DNA of 35,610 nt from the NCBI GenBank assembly GCA_026393575.1, contig JAPKZX010000095.1:1-35610 (forward strand), written 5' to 3'. The notes under the pieces are model-generated. The model was not told the origin of the DNA. It saw only the letters and a list, made by a program, of their open reading frames with translations, and ran no database searches. Positions 1 through 7,556 of this stretch are shown here, piece after piece. The position numbers and the translations under genes are program-made. This DNA is from Actinomycetota bacterium. Its GTDB lineage: Bacteria; Actinomycetota; Acidimicrobiia; Acidimicrobiales; Ilumatobacteraceae. Every line of letters begins with the position of its first letter. The stretch's first letter is position 1.

Positions 1-848
1 CCTTCTGCTTCAACACGCGCACGCTTGGTAACAAGGTTGTACACGTTTGGTGACCAGTTCTGAATTGTTGTGTAAGTGACGTGTGCACTTGGCTTCACGA
101 TGATTTCAACAACAGCAGAGTGCAATGAATCGCTGGTGTACACGGGAGCCGAGCAACCTTCGATGTAGTGAACTTTGGAACCTTCGTCGGCGATGATGAG
201 TGTGCGCTCGAACTGACCAGCGTTCTCAGAGTTAATTCTGAAATACGCCTGCAGTGGCATTTCGCATTCAACACCTGGTGGTACATAAATGAATGATCCA
301 CCAGACCACACTGAAGTATTCAATGCAGAGAACTTGTTGTCACCAGGAGGAATAACAGTTCCGAAGTACTGCTTTACCAAGTCTGGGTATTCACGAAGAG
401 CGGTGTCCATGTCGCAGAACAAGATTCCCTGTTCAGCCAAGTCGTCACGGTTGCGGTGGAATACAACTTCTGATTCGTACTGTGCCGTCACGCCGGCCAA
501 GTACTTGCGCTCTGCTTCGGGAATTCCCAACTTCTCGTAGGTGAGCTTCATTTGCTCGGGAAGGTCATCCCATTCGTCTACCTGAGCAGTTGCCGGCTTG
601 AGGTAATAAAAGATGTCTTGGAAATCGATGTCAGGCATGTTGGTGGCAAACCACGGAGCCATTGGCTTGCGATCAAAGATGTTCAAGCTGCGTAGGCGCA
701 TCTCGGTCATCCACTTTGGTTCGCCCTTCCACCAAGAGATCTGCTCGACAACCCTGTCAGAGAGGCCTTTCTCAGGGGCAAAGGCATATTCGACTTCATC
801 GCTCCAGCCGAGGCTGTACTTACTGAGGTCTAGATCAAATGAGGTCAC
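1..848 (-). CDS. sufB: Fe-S cluster assembly protein SufB (3' end beyond window)
   Basis: SufB is the scaffold partner in the SufBCD complex that builds iron-sulfur clusters in the cytoplasm. The reverse strand reads open for 282 codons from a GTG at 848 to the window edge, and the rest lies outside. I translated the start as VTSFDLDLSKYSLGWSDEVE. Typical SufB stretches follow: WMTEMRLRSL, the PDIDFQDIFYY block, GTVIPPGDNKFSALN, the VWSGGSFIYVPPGV block and FRINSENAGQFERTLI, then EGCSAPVYTSDSLHSAVVE, where the conserved cysteine sits. The GTG was chosen because an AAAGGA lies about 8 nt upstream and no SufB-like sequence precedes it. It is transcribed divergently from ychF across about 110 bp. 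The remaining suf genes would be expected further left. Identity is very sure; the start is likely. Confidence 0.95.
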   Translation of the reverse strand, partial: MTSFDLDLSKYSLGWSDEVEYAFAPEKGLSDRVVEQISWWKGEPKWMTEMRLRSLNIFDRKPMAPWFATNMPDIDFQDIFYYLKPATAQVDEWDDLPEQMKLTYEKLGIPEAERKYLAGVTAQYESEVVFHRNRDDLAEQGILFCDMDTALREYPDLVKQYFGTVIPPGDNKFSALNTSVWSGGSFIYVPPGVECEMPLQAYFRINSENAGQFERTLIIADEGSKVHYIEGCSAPVYTSDSLHSAVVEIIVKPSAHVTYTTIQNWSPNVYNLVTKRARVEAE

Positions 849-908
849 GGGAGCGTCCTTTTGGGTACTTTGCCCAAGGGGTTCCTCGGGGGTATTTGCA
901 CTACGGCC

Positions 909-914
909 ATAGTA
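909..914 (-). promoter_or_regulatory. Possible -10 element for sufB
   Basis: TACTAT on the minus strand, about 60 bp before the sufB GTG. It is the best -10-like hexamer in the sufB-ychF gap and implies a leader of roughly 55 nt with an ordinary ribosome binding site. I see no convincing -35. Confidence 0.3.
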
Positions 915-942
915 ACAATTCCCAGCCCCAACCCCACACAGG

Positions 943-948
943 TAGCGT
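943..948 (+). promoter_or_regulatory. Possible -10 element for ychF
   Basis: TAGCGT lies 10 nt before the ychF ATG, and there is no clear Shine-Dalgarno sequence. It matches the TANNNT motif found just before several other starts here and would give a leader of only a few nucleotides. Confidence 0.4.
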
Positions 949-958
949 CAATCCCCTC

Positions 959-1894
959 ATGGAATGTTTCGGTCTAGTCGGTCTCCCCAACGCAGGTAAA
1001 TCCTCGCTCTACAACGCCCTCACGGGAGGTGGTGCTCTGGCTGCTCCTTATGCCTTTGCCACGAAGGATCCGAACATCGGCGTCGCCAAGGTTCCCGACA
1101 ATCGATTGCTCGCATTGTCAGAGATGTCGAAAACAAAAAGCATCATTCACGCTTCGGTTCAAGTGGTCGACATTGGTGGACTCGTTGAAGGCGCCAGCAA
1201 AGGTGAAGGCCTGGGAAACAAGTTCCTCGCCAACATTAGCGAGGTCGATGCCATTGTGTACGTGCTTCGCGCATTCAAAGACGACGACGTGCCTGGCCCG
1301 GACGATCCGCTCGAGCATCTGCGCGTTGTTGAACTTGAACTTGCACTTGCGGATCTTGAAACCGTAGAGACACGCCTTAACCGCGTGAAGAAAACTGCTC
1401 GCGTCGATAAAGGCAACCAAGAAGAAGCTGCACTCTTGCAAAAGGCGTACGACGCACTTGCAGAAGGAATGCCGCTCGTACAAGAACATGAAGTTGAAGT
1501 AATGGGCATGAGTGTGCAGATTGAGGCCGAAGCAGCACAGCTTGAAGCTGCTGATCGCGCAGAGATGCTGGAAGCCCTCGGACTTGGCGAAGGCGCTCTC
1601 ACCAACATGGTGCGCAAGGCATACCACCTTCTCGGATTACGTACATATTTCACCACCGGCGAAAAAGAAACTCGCGCTTGGACATTCCACGCAGGCGACA
1701 AAGCCCCCGTGTGCGCAGGAAAGATTCACTCTGACATTCAACGTGGATTTATTCGTGCAGAGGTCATCCACTGGGATGAACTTCTTGAAATTGGTTCTTG
1801 GAACAGTGCGAAAGACGTCGGCAAGATTCGTTCCGAAGGAAAAGAATACGAATTCGTTGACGGTGACGTCACCGAATTCCGTTTTAACGTGTAG
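959..1894 (+). CDS. ychF: YchF/OLA1-family P-loop NTPase, internally shortened
   Basis: YchF is a ribosome-associated ATPase of the Obg/TRAFAC group. The 311 residues start with the P-loop GLPNAGKSS (8-16). The switch II region DIGGLVEGASKGEGLGNKF is at 71-89, and the C-terminal TGS-like domain runs from about FTTGEKETRAW (231-241) to the typical terminus DGDVTEFRFNV. Family members have about 360 residues. Here the segment between GMPLVQEHEVE (170-180) and MSVQIEAEAAQL (184-195) is absent. In relatives that stretch carries the KPVxYVANVxE motif, the G4-like nucleotide-specificity element, in about 48 residues. The reading frame stays open, so this is an in-frame loss or an assembly gap. The ATG at 959 begins directly at the P-loop strand, as in other YchF proteins. 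The next gene follows without a gap. Family sure; function of this shortened form doubtful. Confidence 0.93.
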   Translation: MECFGLVGLPNAGKSSLYNALTGGGALAAPYAFATKDPNIGVAKVPDNRLLALSEMSKTKSIIHASVQVVDIGGLVEGASKGEGLGNKFLANISEVDAIVYVLRAFKDDDVPGPDDPLEHLRVVELELALADLETVETRLNRVKKTARVDKGNQEEAALLQKAYDALAEGMPLVQEHEVEVMGMSVQIEAEAAQLEAADRAEMLEALGLGEGALTNMVRKAYHLLGLRTYFTTGEKETRAWTFHAGDKAPVCAGKIHSDIQRGFIRAEVIHWDELLEIGSWNSAKDVGKIRSEGKEYEFVDGDVTEFRFNV

Positions 1895-1905
1895 GTGGCA
1901 ACACC

Positions 1906-1910
1906 GGAGG
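1906..1910 (+). promoter_or_regulatory. Ribosome binding site that sets the DUF192 start
   Basis: A strong GGAGG lies 5 nt before the GTG at 1916. This favours 1916 over the in-frame GTG at 1895, which directly abuts the ychF stop codon and has no such site. Confidence 0.6.
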
Positions 1911-1915
1911 CCATC

Positions 1916-2275
1916 GTGGGCAAATCACTACAACTCGAACCAGTGTGGTTGGTGAGCCAAGGACGCGTCCTTGCTGCTGCAGGTCGGGCTGTGACACGTG
2001 CGGATCGCAGACGCGGTCTCATCGGTGCAACCACTGTTGAACAACCACTTGTTTTGTCACCGTGTGCGTGGGTGCATACATTCGGCATGCGTACACATAT
2101 CGAAACAATTTTTCTTTCCGAAGATGGCGTGGTGCTTGCGATGGACTACATGAAGCCGTGGCGCGTAGGCACCTACACACGATTTGCCCACACCGTAATT
2201 GAAACAGCGCCAGGGTCATGCGAACGATGGGGTCTCAACCTCGGAGACGAAATAGAAGTACGCGATGTCATCTGA
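1916..2275 (+). CDS. DUF192 family protein
   Basis: This 119-residue protein belongs to the DUF192 (COG1430) family, whose function is not established. Visible family marks are the RRGLIG segment near the start, the HTFGMRTHIETIFL core strand block, and the later VIETAPGSCERWGLNLGD stretch ending in a short strand. Many family members are exported, but I see no signal peptide, so this one is probably cytoplasmic. The GTG at 1916 is preferred because of a GGAGG five bases upstream; a GTG at 1895 would add seven residues. It lies between ychF and rsmI and overlaps the rsmI start by 11 nt, so the three are probably co-transcribed. Family confident, role unknown. Confidence 0.85.
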   Translation: MGKSLQLEPVWLVSQGRVLAAAGRAVTRADRRRGLIGATTVEQPLVLSPCAWVHTFGMRTHIETIFLSEDGVVLAMDYMKPWRVGTYTRFAHTVIETAPGSCERWGLNLGDEIEVRDVI

Positions 2276-3125
2276 CGAAACCATTTCTTCTGCCATTCAC
2301 CCTGGCTTGTGGCTTGTGGCAACACCCATTGGCAACTTGGAAGATCTCTCTCCACGTGGTGCAGCAGTTCTTCGCGCATCATCAATGATTTGTTGTGAAG
2401 ACACACGCCATAGCGGGTCATTACTAAAGAGAATCGGTGCATCACCTGAGCGTTTGGTGGTCACAAACGAACACACCGAGCACGATGCGATTGAAACAGT
2501 TCTCACTGCATTGGCTTCTGGCGCCACTGTGTCTGTGATTACAGATGCAGGAACTCCAGCCATTAGTGACCCAGGCGAACGACTCGTGAAAGCAGCTATC
2601 GCAGCCGGACACACCGTGCACTCCACGCCTGGCCCTGTTGCGTTTGTAATGGCTGCTGCAATGAGTGGTTTACCTACTTCACGCATTGCCTTCGATGGTT
2701 TCTTGCCGCGCAGTGGCGCTGAACGCCGCGAACGCCTCACCGAAGTTGCAAGAGAACGACGTACCACTGTGCTGTATGAGGCGCCGCATCGTTTAGAACG
2801 AACATTGTCAGACTTGGCAGAAGTGTGCGGTGGTGACCGACTTGTTGTGTTGGCGCGCGAGATGACCAAACTGCATGAAGACATGTGGCGGGGCACGATG
2901 GCCGAAGCAGTGAAGCACGCACAGACAGTGGAACCTCGTGGCGAATACGCAGTTGTCATTGGCCCGGCGGTATTCGAAAGCATCGACATTACCGACGATG
3001 AAATTGTGAATGAACTTTCAAAGCGATTGGCCTCTGGGTTTACAAAACGTGATGCAATTGATGAAGTAACCGCGGCATTGGGGTTACCACGAAAGCGTGT
3101 CTACACATTGGCAACACAAAAATGA
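2265..3125 (+). CDS. rsmI: 16S rRNA (cytidine1402-2'-O)-methyltransferase RsmI
   Basis: RsmI methylates the ribose of C1402 in 16S rRNA, in the decoding centre, using S-adenosylmethionine. The 286-residue protein has the tetrapyrrole-methylase fold with the expected motifs: VATPIGNLEDLSPR near residues 18-31, CEDTRHS at 44-50, TDAGTPAISDPG at 91-102 and TPGPVAFVMAAAMSGLP further on, then the YEAPHRLERTL segment. Its length is normal for the family. It overlaps the DUF192 gene by 11 nt and ends in an ATGA overlap with the HAD phosphatase, so translation is likely coupled. In many actinobacteria rsmI lies next to metG and tatD, as it does here apart from an inserted phosphatase and thioesterase. 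Confidence 0.96.
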   Translation: MSSDETISSAIHPGLWLVATPIGNLEDLSPRGAAVLRASSMICCEDTRHSGSLLKRIGASPERLVVTNEHTEHDAIETVLTALASGATVSVITDAGTPAISDPGERLVKAAIAAGHTVHSTPGPVAFVMAAAMSGLPTSRIAFDGFLPRSGAERRERLTEVARERRTTVLYEAPHRLERTLSDLAEVCGGDRLVVLAREMTKLHEDMWRGTMAEAVKHAQTVEPRGEYAVVIGPAVFESIDITDDEIVNELSKRLASGFTKRDAIDEVTAALGLPRKRVYTLATQK

Positions 3126-3892
3126 CGCAACCACAAACCACCGCAGCATTCTTTGATCTTGATCGCACGTTGATTGCAGGCTCCTCTGCATTTGTATTTG
3201 CCCGCGCTGCGTACGATGCCGGTCAGATTCGGCCACAAGATTTTGCTGGCGATGCACTAAAGGCACTCAAGTTTCGTTTCTTTGGTTCAAGTGATGAATC
3301 AAGTACCAGTGTTCGTGAACGCATTCTTGCTGCAGCAGGCGGAATTAAACAAGCAGACCTGCTTGCACTAAATGAAATGGTGCTACCCGAATTGCTTGGC
3401 CTCATTCGTCCCGAGGCTCGCGCACTACTTGAGCAACACACATCTGCAGGTCGTGAAACTTGGATTGTTTCTGCATCACCAATTGAAATAGTCGAACCAC
3501 TTGCAATCGCTCTTGGAATGACTGGTGGCATTGGCACTGTTGGCGAAGTGGATAACGGCGTGTACACAGGTCGCCTAGCCGGGCCATTTTGTTACGGCGA
3601 AGGAAAAGCAGAGGCCATTAGTTCTCTTGCTGCAGAACGCAATATAGATCTTGCAACGTCGTGGTCGTACTCAGACTCCATGAGTGACGTGCCAATGATG
3701 GAACTCGTTGGCAATGCAGTTGCCGTAAACCCAGATGCTCAGCTTGCTTCGCTTGCACGCAGTCGTGGTTGGCCCGTGGTTATCTTCGCGCAACGTTCCA
3801 AGATGCTCATCCGCCGTTCCAGCACAATTACTGCAGCAGTAATCGGAATGATTATTGCGTATTCACTTGGCGCGAGACGCAACCGCTTCTAA
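3122..3892 (+). CDS. HAD-IB family phosphatase with C-terminal membrane anchor
   Basis: A haloacid-dehalogenase superfamily phosphatase of the IB subgroup, which includes phosphoserine phosphatase-like and lipid-linked phosphatases. Of its 256 residues, the nucleophile motif FFDLDRTL contains Asp12 and Asp14. Motif II is the serine in WIVSASPIEIVEPLA. The conserved lysine is in GEGKAEA, and the acidic motif is YSDSMSDVPMM. A hydrophobic stretch, AAVIGMIIAYSLGARRNRF, ends the protein and looks like a single C-terminal membrane anchor. The gene starts in an ATGA overlap with rsmI and converges on the thioesterase with a 4-nt overlap. The substrate cannot be read from sequence; acyltransferase-linked or amino-acid phosphates are both known in the group. 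Confidence 0.85.
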   Translation: MTQPQTTAAFFDLDRTLIAGSSAFVFARAAYDAGQIRPQDFAGDALKALKFRFFGSSDESSTSVRERILAAAGGIKQADLLALNEMVLPELLGLIRPEARALLEQHTSAGRETWIVSASPIEIVEPLAIALGMTGGIGTVGEVDNGVYTGRLAGPFCYGEGKAEAISSLAAERNIDLATSWSYSDSMSDVPMMELVGNAVAVNPDAQLASLARSRGWPVVIFAQRSKMLIRRSSTITAAVIGMIIAYSLGARRNRF

Positions 3893-4689
3893 TCACCCAA
3901 TGGCGACAATGCCAATTGGCGACTCATCGCAACAACTGTTCCTGCAGAGTCCCACATCACGCCGTCTTCTTCCCAGAAACCACCCTGCGTTAAAGCACTG
4001 GTGAATTCACAAGTAATTGGACCCTCAACTGGCACGCCTCGCACATGTACCGTGAACTCCACAGTAGGCACCCAACCCTTCATGCCAAACAGGTTGAACG
4101 TGACTGGTGGAAACGCATCGGCCGCAAGCAACAAAGCCAGCGTGTCAACTGGGCGACCATCTTTAAATGCAAAGTACCCACGTACTCGTGCAATGCCATT
4201 CGGAGTGTTTGTTGAAAATCCAACATCTTCTGGGTGCAGTCTCATGTCCAATCGAGATGTCAAACCCAATGGCATCTCTGGGTTATCAGGGCGCTTCGGA
4301 CAATCTTCATACGGCACCATCTGTGGCATCACGAGAGTGTTTGACTGAGCACCAATAGAAGCATCGACATCGCCAAATGTTCCGATGGAGCGCACAATGT
4401 CTCGCCCATCACGTGACATCGAAGCAACAACGGTAGAAAGCCGACGACCAGCTTTCACCACCTCACACGTGGTGGTTGCCGGACCGGCTGGTGCAGGCGA
4501 CAGATAATGCATAGAAATTGACACTGGATGCGCGCGACCACTTTCAGTACGCATTGCGTTTGCCGCAAGTGCCAACAGATACCCGCCATTTGCATTGCCG
4601 TTGATATCCCACCGGTCCTCAACAGGTGTGTCGTACACGCCATTTCCTTGCGGGGAGACATGTGTTGCGATATCAAACTCAAAAGACAT
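3889..4689 (-). CDS. TesB-like acyl-CoA thioesterase (double hot-dog)
   Basis: Predicted cytoplasmic acyl-CoA thioesterase with two hot-dog domains in 266 residues. The first contains DRWDINGNANGGYLLALAAN (24-43), the family's N-terminal signature, followed by HPVSISMHYLSPAPAG, the substrate-tunnel strand. The second contains PVDTLALLLAADAFPPV and an ending DSAGTVVAMSRQLAL, typical of this actinobacterial thioesterase group. It is a single gene on the minus strand between two plus-strand operons. Its promoter is embedded in an 18-bp inverted repeat reaching the first base of the start codon, so a dedicated repressor is likely. The chain length of the substrate cannot be told. Confidence 0.85.
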   Translation of the reverse strand: MSFEFDIATHVSPQGNGVYDTPVEDRWDINGNANGGYLLALAANAMRTESGRAHPVSISMHYLSPAPAGPATTTCEVVKAGRRLSTVVASMSRDGRDIVRSIGTFGDVDASIGAQSNTLVMPQMVPYEDCPKRPDNPEMPLGLTSRLDMRLHPEDVGFSTNTPNGIARVRGYFAFKDGRPVDTLALLLAADAFPPVTFNLFGMKGWVPTVEFTVHVRGVPVEGPITCEFTSALTQGGFWEEDGVMWDSAGTVVAMSRQLALSPLGD

Positions 4690-4706
4690 TCATACGAGCG
4701 TATGAA
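4689..4706. promoter_or_regulatory. 18-bp inverted repeat, candidate operator
   Basis: TTCATACG and CGTATGAA form perfect 8-bp arms around a 2-bp centre. The repeat begins at the A of the thioesterase ATG and spans the putative -10 hexamer (TACGCT on the minus strand) and transcription start. Size and placement fit a TetR-type or GntR-type operator. No regulator gene is adjacent. Confidence 0.5.
4697..4702 (-). promoter_or_regulatory. Candidate leaderless -10 element of the thioesterase gene
   Basis: TACGCT on the minus strand, followed by 7 nt and then the ATG at 4689. There is no Shine-Dalgarno sequence. The hexamer lies inside the 18-bp inverted repeat. Confidence 0.45.
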
Positions 4707-4751
4707 CTAAACCCCATGAAAAACGAACCGTCGGCAACTCGCGCAGTGGCG

Positions 4752-4757
4752 TAGCCT
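4752..4757 (+). promoter_or_regulatory. Candidate leaderless -10 element of the metG operon
   Basis: TAGCCT is followed by 6 nt and the metG GTG at 4764. No ribosome binding site is visible, so transcription probably starts at or very near the start codon. Confidence 0.45.
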
Positions 4758-4763
4758 GTCTGG

Positions 4764-6272
4764 GTGGGCAATTACTACCTGACAACACCAATTTATTACG
4801 TGAATGCCCAACCTCACTTGGGGCACGCGTACACCACCATTGTGTGTGATGCCGTGGCTCGCTGGCACCGTCTTCTCGGTGACGATGTGTACTTCCTCAC
4901 CGGTACCGACGAACACGGTTTAAAGATCCAACAAGCCGCCGATGCTGCTGGCACCACTCCACAAGCATTCACAGACTCCATCGCTCCCCTTTTTCAAAAG
5001 GCTTGGGAACGTCTCAACATTTCCCACAACGATTTCATTCGCACCACAGAACAACGCCACCGCGTGGGTGTGCAAAAACTTTTGCAAGCGTGTTTCGATG
5101 CCGGCGACATTGAACTTGATAAATACAGCGGTTTGTACTGCGTGGCATGCGAGGCCTATTACACCGAAGAAGACCTCGACGGAAAGAACTGCCCCATTCA
5201 CAAACGCCCCGTTGAACACGTGGAAGAAGAGAATTACTTTTTCCGTCTCTCACGGTTTGAACAGCGACTGATTGATTGGTATTCATCTCATCCCGATGCA
5301 GTAGTACCCGAACACAAAGTCAATGAAGTTCTCGGGTTCATTAAGCAGGGCTTGCAAGATTTCTCAGTCAGCCGCAAAACGCTCACCTGGGGTATTCCAT
5401 TGCCGTTCGACGAATCACACGTGGCATATGTGTGGTTCGACGCGCTTGCCAACTACATCACCGCTATTGGTTATGGGTCGAACGATGCAATGTTCGAAAA
5501 GTGGTGGCCCGTCAATCATCACTTCATTGGCAAAGACATCATCCGTTTCCACAACCTCTACTGGCCCGCAATGCTGATGTCTGCAGGCGTTGAACTACCA
5601 CGCGGGTACGCCGTAGGTGGCTGGCTGCTTGTTGGCGGCGAAAAGATGTCAAAGACTTCAGGAAACGTTGTGAATCCGCTCGATCTTGTAGATGAATTTG
5701 GTGTTGATGGTTTCCGTTACTACGTCCTTAGCGACACCGCGTACGGAAACGACGGAGACTTCACATATGAAGGTCTTGTGTCTCGATACAACTCTGACTT
5801 AGCAAACAACTTGGGCAATCTTGCTGCTCGCGTCGCCACCGTTGTCGGTAAAAAGTGCAATGCCTTAGGAACTGCACCAGACCCGCACAGTCCACTTGCA
5901 GAACATGCGCGCACTGCAGTCGCAGACACCATTCATTGGTGGAATGAAGTACAACCAAGTCGTGCCCTCGAAGCAACATGGACATTGATTCGTGCAACGA
6001 ATGCGCACCTCGAGAACCACGAACCGTGGAAATCTGAACCAGGCGTAGCCGTCGACACCATCATGGGCGACGCTCTCGAGGCACTGCGCATTGTTACCTT
6101 GCTCGCATTTCCAGCCATGCCAGATACCGCGCGTGAAATCTGGCGCCGCATCGGCATGACATCAAACATTGAGGACTGTCGTATTCAGACAGACACTTCA
6201 TGGGGTCAATACGTTGCCGGATCACCAGTCGAAAAAGGTGACCCACTCTTTCCACGTCGCTCGGTGGCATGA
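4764..6272 (+). CDS. metG: Methionyl-tRNA synthetase
   Basis: MetRS charges tRNA-Met with methionine in the cytoplasm. The 502-residue class I synthetase has the HIGH-type motif HLGH (18-21), a zinc-binding connective peptide with Cys126-x2-Cys129 and Cys143-x2-His146, and the signature KMSKT (294-298). The catalytic-domain tail leads into a helical anticodon-binding domain with NLGNLAARV and the NHEPWK motif. There is no C-terminal EMAP-like tRNA-binding domain, so it is the short form of the enzyme. The GTG start is chosen because the typical N-terminus (NYYLTTPIYYVN) follows at once and a -10-like TAGCCT lies just before it. It opens the operon metG-tatD-RlpA-like-rsmA-ispE; its stop overlaps the tatD start as ATGA. 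Confidence 0.97.
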   Translation: MGNYYLTTPIYYVNAQPHLGHAYTTIVCDAVARWHRLLGDDVYFLTGTDEHGLKIQQAADAAGTTPQAFTDSIAPLFQKAWERLNISHNDFIRTTEQRHRVGVQKLLQACFDAGDIELDKYSGLYCVACEAYYTEEDLDGKNCPIHKRPVEHVEEENYFFRLSRFEQRLIDWYSSHPDAVVPEHKVNEVLGFIKQGLQDFSVSRKTLTWGIPLPFDESHVAYVWFDALANYITAIGYGSNDAMFEKWWPVNHHFIGKDIIRFHNLYWPAMLMSAGVELPRGYAVGGWLLVGGEKMSKTSGNVVNPLDLVDEFGVDGFRYYVLSDTAYGNDGDFTYEGLVSRYNSDLANNLGNLAARVATVVGKKCNALGTAPDPHSPLAEHARTAVADTIHWWNEVQPSRALEATWTLIRATNAHLENHEPWKSEPGVAVDTIMGDALEALRIVTLLAFPAMPDTAREIWRRIGMTSNIEDCRIQTDTSWGQYVAGSPVEKGDPLFPRRSVA

Positions 6273-7045
6273 GTTCAATGGTTCACGGGTGGACAGACAC
6301 CCATTGTCATATTCACGACGACAAGATGGCAACATCTGCCGACGAAAGTTTGCAACGCGCACGTGACGCCGGAGTAGAAAAGTTTGTTGTTATCGGTACC
6401 GATGCGCAAACCAGTGCAGCAGCGATTGCAATTGCAGAAAATCACTCAGACGTGTGGGCCACCGTTGGTCTTCACCCCCACGACGCTACAAATGGTGTCG
6501 ACTCAATTGTGTCCTACATTGCTTCACCAAAAGTTGTAGCCATTGGTGAATGCGGACTTGATTACTACTACGACCATTCACCGCGCGATATTCAAATGAC
6601 CTCATTTAGGCAGCAAATTGCGTTGGCGAAACAACACGATCTCACTCTGGTCATCCACACACGTGATGCATGGGATGACACCTTCAAGGTTCTTGACTCT
6701 GAAGGCATACCTGCGAACACAATCATTCATTGTTTTACCGGTGGTCCAGACGAAGCGCGTAAATGCCTCGATCGCGGTGCGTTTCTCTCTTTCAGTGGAA
6801 TCGTCACATTCAAGAGCGCGACTGATGTTCAAGAAGCCGCTCAGTTGTGCCCCGCCGACCGACTGCTTATAGAAACCGACAGTCCATTTCTTGCACCTGT
6901 TCCCCACCGTGGACGAACAAATGAACCAGCACATGTGGGCATTGTTGGCACTGCAATTGCAGATATGCGCCATGTAGATGTTGCAGAATTCGCCCGTGTG
7001 ACCTCTGCGAACGCTCTAGCGGCCTTTCCTCGCATACATTCGTAA
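6269..7045 (+). CDS. tatD: TatD-family metal-dependent hydrolase/DNase
   Basis: TatD proteins are TIM-barrel metallohydrolases with 3'-5' exonuclease activity, linked to DNA repair and turnover. The 258-residue sequence has the first metal motif DTHCHIHDD (10-18), the metal-binding glutamate in AIGECGLDYYYD, the later HTRDAWDD and HCFTGG histidine motifs, and the closing signature LLIETDSPFLAP. The start overlaps the metG stop as ATGA, which makes 6269 the natural choice even though the next Met is only three residues on. The order metG-tatD followed by a cell-wall-related gene and rsmA is common in Gram-positive bacteria. Length and motifs are normal. Confidence 0.95.
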   Translation: MSSMVHGWTDTHCHIHDDKMATSADESLQRARDAGVEKFVVIGTDAQTSAAAIAIAENHSDVWATVGLHPHDATNGVDSIVSYIASPKVVAIGECGLDYYYDHSPRDIQMTSFRQQIALAKQHDLTLVIHTRDAWDDTFKVLDSEGIPANTIIHCFTGGPDEARKCLDRGAFLSFSGIVTFKSATDVQEAAQLCPADRLLIETDSPFLAPVPHRGRTNEPAHVGIVGTAIADMRHVDVAEFARVTSANALAAFPRIHS

Positions 7046-7049
7046 GTAC

Positions 7050-7556
7050 ATGGAACTCTCCACCATCGACAAGAACCGCATGACGGTGGCATTTCTGGCA
7101 ACGGCCATCGCATTGCCACTTATCTTCATCGCCTCTGGTCGCTCCTCCGACGCCACGGAGCGTCCGGTTGCGCAAGTCACCACCACTACATACGACCTTG
7201 GTCTCACATTGGATTCTGAAGTTGATGCGCCTGCAAACCTTGAAGGACCTGTCAGTGTCGACCAGAACGGTCAAGGTCAAGTGGCGTATCCGGCAGATAA
7301 CTCTGGTCGAATGGTGCGCGGCACTGCTACCTACCGACGATTCCCCGACAGTGCAAAAACTGCATGCGCAACGAACCTTGTCCCGTTAGGCACCACCATT
7401 ACAGTTCGCAATTTGAACAACGGCAGAAAAACCACATGCGTCAACATCAATATCGGTGCAATTTCCACTTCGTTTGACATCACATTGCACACATCAGTGT
7501 TTGAAGCGATTGCCGAACTTATCGATGCACCACTTCCCATTGAGTTGACCTGGTGA
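7050..7556 (+). CDS. Membrane-anchored or secreted RlpA-like double-psi beta-barrel protein
   Basis: A 168-residue protein with an N-terminal hydrophobic segment (about residues 11-29, TVAFLATAIALPLIFIASG), a low-complexity linker, and a C-terminal domain resembling the RlpA-like double-psi beta-barrel. The matching features are GTATYRRF at the domain start, LVPLGTTITVRNLNNGRKT, and a final FDITLHTSVFEAI block. Cysteines in TACATN and TTCVNI could form a disulfide outside the cell. Such domains bind or cleave cell-wall glycan. The gene sits between tatD and rsmA, 4 nt after tatD and overlapping rsmA by 4 nt. In mycobacteria this slot holds rpfB and in Bacillus yabE, whose 3D domain has a related fold. 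A cell-wall role is therefore inferred; enzymatic activity is uncertain. Confidence 0.7.
   Translation: MELSTIDKNRMTVAFLATAIALPLIFIASGRSSDATERPVAQVTTTTYDLGLTLDSEVDAPANLEGPVSVDQNGQGQVAYPADNSGRMVRGTATYRRFPDSAKTACATNLVPLGTTITVRNLNNGRKTTCVNINIGAISTSFDITLHTSVFEAIAELIDAPLPIELTW

Noticed and set aside
1118-1701. Long minus-strand open frames (169 and 180 codons) opposite ychF
   Set aside because: They are antisense shadows of a strongly conserved gene, with Ser/Ala/Arg-rich or Cys-rich translations and no family pattern.
2297-2989. 230-codon minus-strand open frame opposite rsmI
   Set aside because: Antisense shadow; its low-complexity translation has no motif and the plus strand encodes RsmI.
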